This document shows positions 61,705-64,000 of a stretch of DNA of 64,000 nt, piece after piece. The position numbers and the translations under genes were made by a program. The notes under the pieces were generated by a model. It ran no database searches. It was not told the origin of the DNA and worked only from the letters and a program-made list of their open reading frames with translations. Numbering within the stretch: the stretch's first letter is position 1; each line of letters starts with the position of its first letter. This stretch comes from JAXGQE01 sp040766585 (GTDB lineage Bacteria; Bacillota; SLNR01). Location: assembly GCA_040766585.1 (NCBI GenBank), contig JAXGQE010000003.1, positions 124,001 through 188,000 of the forward strand, in the 5' to 3' direction.

Positions 61705-62687
61705 TGAATAAAGAAAATAAACAGCATCCGTTGAATATTTTAATTATGAGCAGGCTGGCATTCAAGGAAAGGCACAGAGCACAGGTAGAAAAAATGGTTC
61801 CTACAGCAGAAGTTCACCTTGCACTGAACGCAGAAGAGGCCGGAGATTTTCTCGAAAAAGCGGATATCTTGGTTACTTCCAACTGGGATTTCAAGCCCGA
61901 GATTTATAAGAAGGCGAAGAATCTGAAATGGGTTCACGCCATCAGTGCCGGAGTAGAAGATATGCTGTTTCCCGAGATGGTGAACAGCGAAGTGCTGTTG
62001 TCAAACGCAAGGGGTATTTTTGATACTCCTGCGGCAGAGCATACCTTGGCCGTTATGCTATCTTTTTCGCGCGGTATGATCGAACTGATCCGCAGCCAGA
62101 ATCGAAATCATTGGAACCGGGTGCAGGTAAGGGATTTGCAGGGAGCAACATTGGGTGTTATTGGTCTTGGGAGTATTGGGAGAGAAATTGCACGAATGGC
62201 AAAAGTAGGGTTCAATATGAAGGTCATAGCGACGAAAAGGCATATGACTGATGAAAAAAATGTGGATATTCTTCTTACACCCGATGGACTGCCGAAACTA
62301 TTGTCCGAGTCCGATTTTGTTGTTTTAGCAGCTGCACTAACTCCGGAAACTGTAAATCTGATTGGCAGTAAAGAATTGCAGATGATGAAACCAACAGCAG
62401 TACTGATCAACATTGCCCGAGGACAATTGGTGGATGATCATGCTTTGATCCAGGCACTGCAGGAAAGATGGATTGCCGGTGCAGGTCTCGATGTTTTCAG
62501 GAAAGAACCGTTAACAGAGGAGAACCCATTTTATGGTGTGGAGAATCTGTTGATTACAGCCCATCGTGCAGGCTTTACCCATCACATGCTTAACGATGAA
62601 AGAATTGACAATTTTTGTGAAAATCTGGGAGATTATATTAGTGGTAAACCATTAAGGACATTGGTAAATAAGAGCATCGGATATTAA
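61704..62687 (+). CDS. D-2-hydroxyacid dehydrogenase, second copy
   Basis: 327 residues, GTG start one base into the stop of the first. NAD motif GVIGLGSIGREIARM, catalytic Arg in NIARGQLVD, Glu in DVFRKEPL and His in ITAHRAGF are all in place. Shared blocks with the preceding gene (KKAKNLKWVHAISAGVEDMLFPE) show tandem duplication with divergence. Likely to act on a different 2-oxoacid, or as the second subunit of a mixed enzyme. Confidence 0.9.
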   Translation: MNKENKQHPLNILIMSRLAFKERHRAQVEKMVPTAEVHLALNAEEAGDFLEKADILVTSNWDFKPEIYKKAKNLKWVHAISAGVEDMLFPEMVNSEVLLSNARGIFDTPAAEHTLAVMLSFSRGMIELIRSQNRNHWNRVQVRDLQGATLGVIGLGSIGREIARMAKVGFNMKVIATKRHMTDEKNVDILLTPDGLPKLLSESDFVVLAAALTPETVNLIGSKELQMMKPTAVLINIARGQLVDDHALIQALQERWIAGAGLDVFRKEPLTEENPFYGVENLLITAHRAGFTHHMLNDERIDNFCENLGDYISGKPLRTLVNKSIGY

Positions 62688-62765
62688 ATATTCGGGAACA
62701 TTTCATGTTCAGGTGCGTCACTAGGATTGTGAGTCAAAATGATTTGTTTTTGGGAGGTAAAAGAA

Positions 62766-63155
62766 ATGAAGAAATTGTACCGTTCCAACCGCGACAAAAT
62801 GGTTGCCGGTGTATGCGGAGGCATAGCAGAGTATTTTCATGTCGACTCATCACTGGTCCGACTTCTCTGGGTGCTGATGGTAGTTCTCGGTGGTACTGGG
62901 GTCCTACTGTACATCATTGGTTGGATTATCATTCCGGAAAGGGAAGACAGCGAAACGGTGGAAAGCCCGGTTATTAGCCCAGAAGGGCAAACTAAAACCT
63001 CGAGTAATTTGTTTGGAGTTCTGTTGATTGGTGTTGGTATCATGCTGTTATTAGACACTATGGTCCCTTGGCGCTCGCTGGCTAGATTCTGGCCGGTTGT
63101 ATTGATCATTGCCGGGTTATTAATGATTGTTAGTTGGAGGGGTGATCGGTCGTGA
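62766..63155 (+). CDS. PspC-domain envelope-stress protein
   Basis: 129 residues. A PspC domain at the start (KKLYRSNRDKMVAGVCGGIAEYF, then helix LVRLLWVLMVVLGGTGVLLYIIGWIIIP) followed by two further membrane segments of LiaI/LiaF type (FGVLLIGVGIMLLLD; FWPVVLIIAGLLMIVSW). GGGAGGT precedes the ATG at 62766. It overlaps the next gene by 4 bp (GTGA), so both act together in sensing membrane stress. Confidence 0.88.
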   Translation: MKKLYRSNRDKMVAGVCGGIAEYFHVDSSLVRLLWVLMVVLGGTGVLLYIIGWIIIPEREDSETVESPVISPEGQTKTSSNLFGVLLIGVGIMLLLDTMVPWRSLARFWPVVLIIAGLLMIVSWRGDRS

Positions 63156-64000
63156 AATCAGGATATCTGTTTCGCGGGGTGCTCCTCGTCATCGCAGGAG
63201 CGTTACTGCTAATGGCGAATTTTGGGTATTTGAAACCGACCTTTTGGTGGCAGCTTATTCAGCTGTGGCCGGTAATGCTGATTGCTCTGGGAATACGCAT
63301 GATCGGCAAAGACATCCCATATGTGGATTATCTGGTTATCCTGTTAATTTTTGGGGTGATCGGCTATGCTGCTTGGGGATCCTATACAGGAACAGCTGCG
63401 GGCCCGAAAGAAACAATCCGATTCAAACAGCAGTGGACCGATGGTATTGATGAGATGGATCTCACTGTTAATTTTGGAGACGGCTCATTAATTATGGGCT
63501 CAGGAGATACCGATCTGATTCTTGGAGATTTAGATTATTATGCTGATCAACCTGGATGGGATTTTGAGCTGGAAGGAAATCGGGGTACTTTGGAAATTTC
63601 CCAGGAAGAATTTCCATCAGGCAGCATCAGCATGCCGTGGGTGAATCGCCAGGGGCGAAGGTGGTCTTTAGATTTACATCGCGAACCAATTTGGTCCATC
63701 AACATGAATTCTGGTGCGTGCGACATCAAAGCCGATCTCCGGGATATCAGCATTCGAGATATGGAGATCAATACTGGAGCCAGCAATGTGGAAGTAAGAA
63801 TGGGAGAACTAGTAGAAGACTGTGACGTGGTCATAAAAGCAGGCGCATCTAATATCAAGCTGTATTTTCCAGAAAGAACCTCAGTAAAGATCAATTTGAG
63901 CGGTGCGCTAAGCAGTGATAATCTGGAGGAAATAGGGTTCGAGAAGAATGGAGATACCTATTATTCGCCATTTTATGGGGAAACAGAATTCAATTATGAA
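63152..64000 (+). CDS. LiaF-like envelope-stress protein, 3' end outside window
   Basis: 283 codons are visible with no stop. GTG start at 63152 after GGAGGGG. The N-terminus has four membrane segments (GYLFRGVLLVIAGALLLM; WQLIQLWPVMLIALGIRMIG; DYLVILLIFGVIGYAAW), then a beta-rich repeat region (MDLTVNFGDGSLIMGSGDTD; INTGASNVEVRMGELVED), the toastrack-like domain of DUF4097/LiaF proteins. With the PspC protein before it, it probably forms a stress-sensing pair. No regulator is visible within the window. Confidence 0.8.
   Translation, partial: MKSGYLFRGVLLVIAGALLLMANFGYLKPTFWWQLIQLWPVMLIALGIRMIGKDIPYVDYLVILLIFGVIGYAAWGSYTGTAAGPKETIRFKQQWTDGIDEMDLTVNFGDGSLIMGSGDTDLILGDLDYYADQPGWDFELEGNRGTLEISQEEFPSGSISMPWVNRQGRRWSLDLHREPIWSINMNSGACDIKADLRDISIRDMEINTGASNVEVRMGELVEDCDVVIKAGASNIKLYFPERTSVKINLSGALSSDNLEEIGFEKNGDTYYSPFYGETEFNYE

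Noticed and set aside
1..64000. CRISPR arrays, prophage or conjugative modules
   Set aside because: No regularly spaced repeats and no phage structural or transfer genes were seen.

Overview
The window reads as a chromosomal segment of an anaerobic, amino-acid-fermenting Firmicute of the Clostridia type. Pointers are strong AGGAGG ribosome-binding sites with many GTG and TTG starts, FMN and tandem glycine riboswitches, a complete selenium-dependent glycine reductase operon, and a 14-gene Mbh-type (group 4) [NiFe]-hydrogenase fused to an Mrp antiporter module. The species cannot be fixed from the sequence.

Layout. 1-0.7 kb: 5' part of an IS1380-like transposase. 1-9.6 kb: ABC exporter, creatininase-family enzyme, YibE/F membrane protein, RluA-type pseudouridine synthase, MBL-fold hydrolase, GalT-like DUF4931 protein and a serine hydrolase. 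9.6-14.7 kb: minus-strand nitronate monooxygenase, two amidohydrolases and a DUF6166 protein. 14.7-17.7 kb: FMN riboswitch with ribU, an arginase-family protein with altered metal ligands, a thioredoxin-like protein that appears to carry selenocysteine (UKSC active site read through an in-frame TGA), a SHOCT protein and an unknown. 17.7-24.7 kb: two MFS carriers, a histidine kinase, tRNA-Tyr, tRNA-Trp, an insertion-sequence relic, a flavin-binding protein, an HD-GYP protein and tRNA-Leu. 24.7-30.1 kb: purine nucleoside importer (BMP lipoprotein, ATPase, two permeases) with xanthine phosphoribosyltransferase. 30.4-32.3 kb: a second YtcJ-like amidohydrolase and a small Cys-rich protein. 32.4-35.4 kb: two nested, decayed insertion sequences whose insertion order can be read from their duplications. 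They carry two inverted copies of a ~130-nt GC-rich element with compensatory base changes. 35.4-42.3 kb: tRNA-Arg, tandem glycine riboswitch and grdXEABCD. 42.3-47.3 kb: minus-strand hypAFCDE. 47.4-55.8 kb: mbhA-N with a hairpin-rich leader. 55.9-64 kb: hydrogenase maturation protease, dicarboxylate carrier, GntR regulator, DNA polymerase IV, tautomerase, MobA-like protein, two tandem D-2-hydroxyacid dehydrogenases, PspC and LiaF-like envelope-stress proteins.

How the genes fit together. Glycine reductase turns glycine into acetyl phosphate and consumes reductant. The Mbh complex can oxidise reduced ferredoxin, release H2 and store energy as an ion gradient through its Mrp module. Hyp proteins and the HycI-type protease mature its NiFe site. 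Purine import and several amide- and guanidine-type hydrolases could supply substrates that end in glycine or sarcosine; that link is inference.

The observations most worth a second look are the Sec-thioredoxin, an in-frame TAA inside mbhM followed by conserved coding sequence, the leader RNA ahead of the hydrogenase operon, and the duplicated structured element inside the insertion sequences. Starts were chosen by ribosome-binding site and family alignment from memory; no database search was run.
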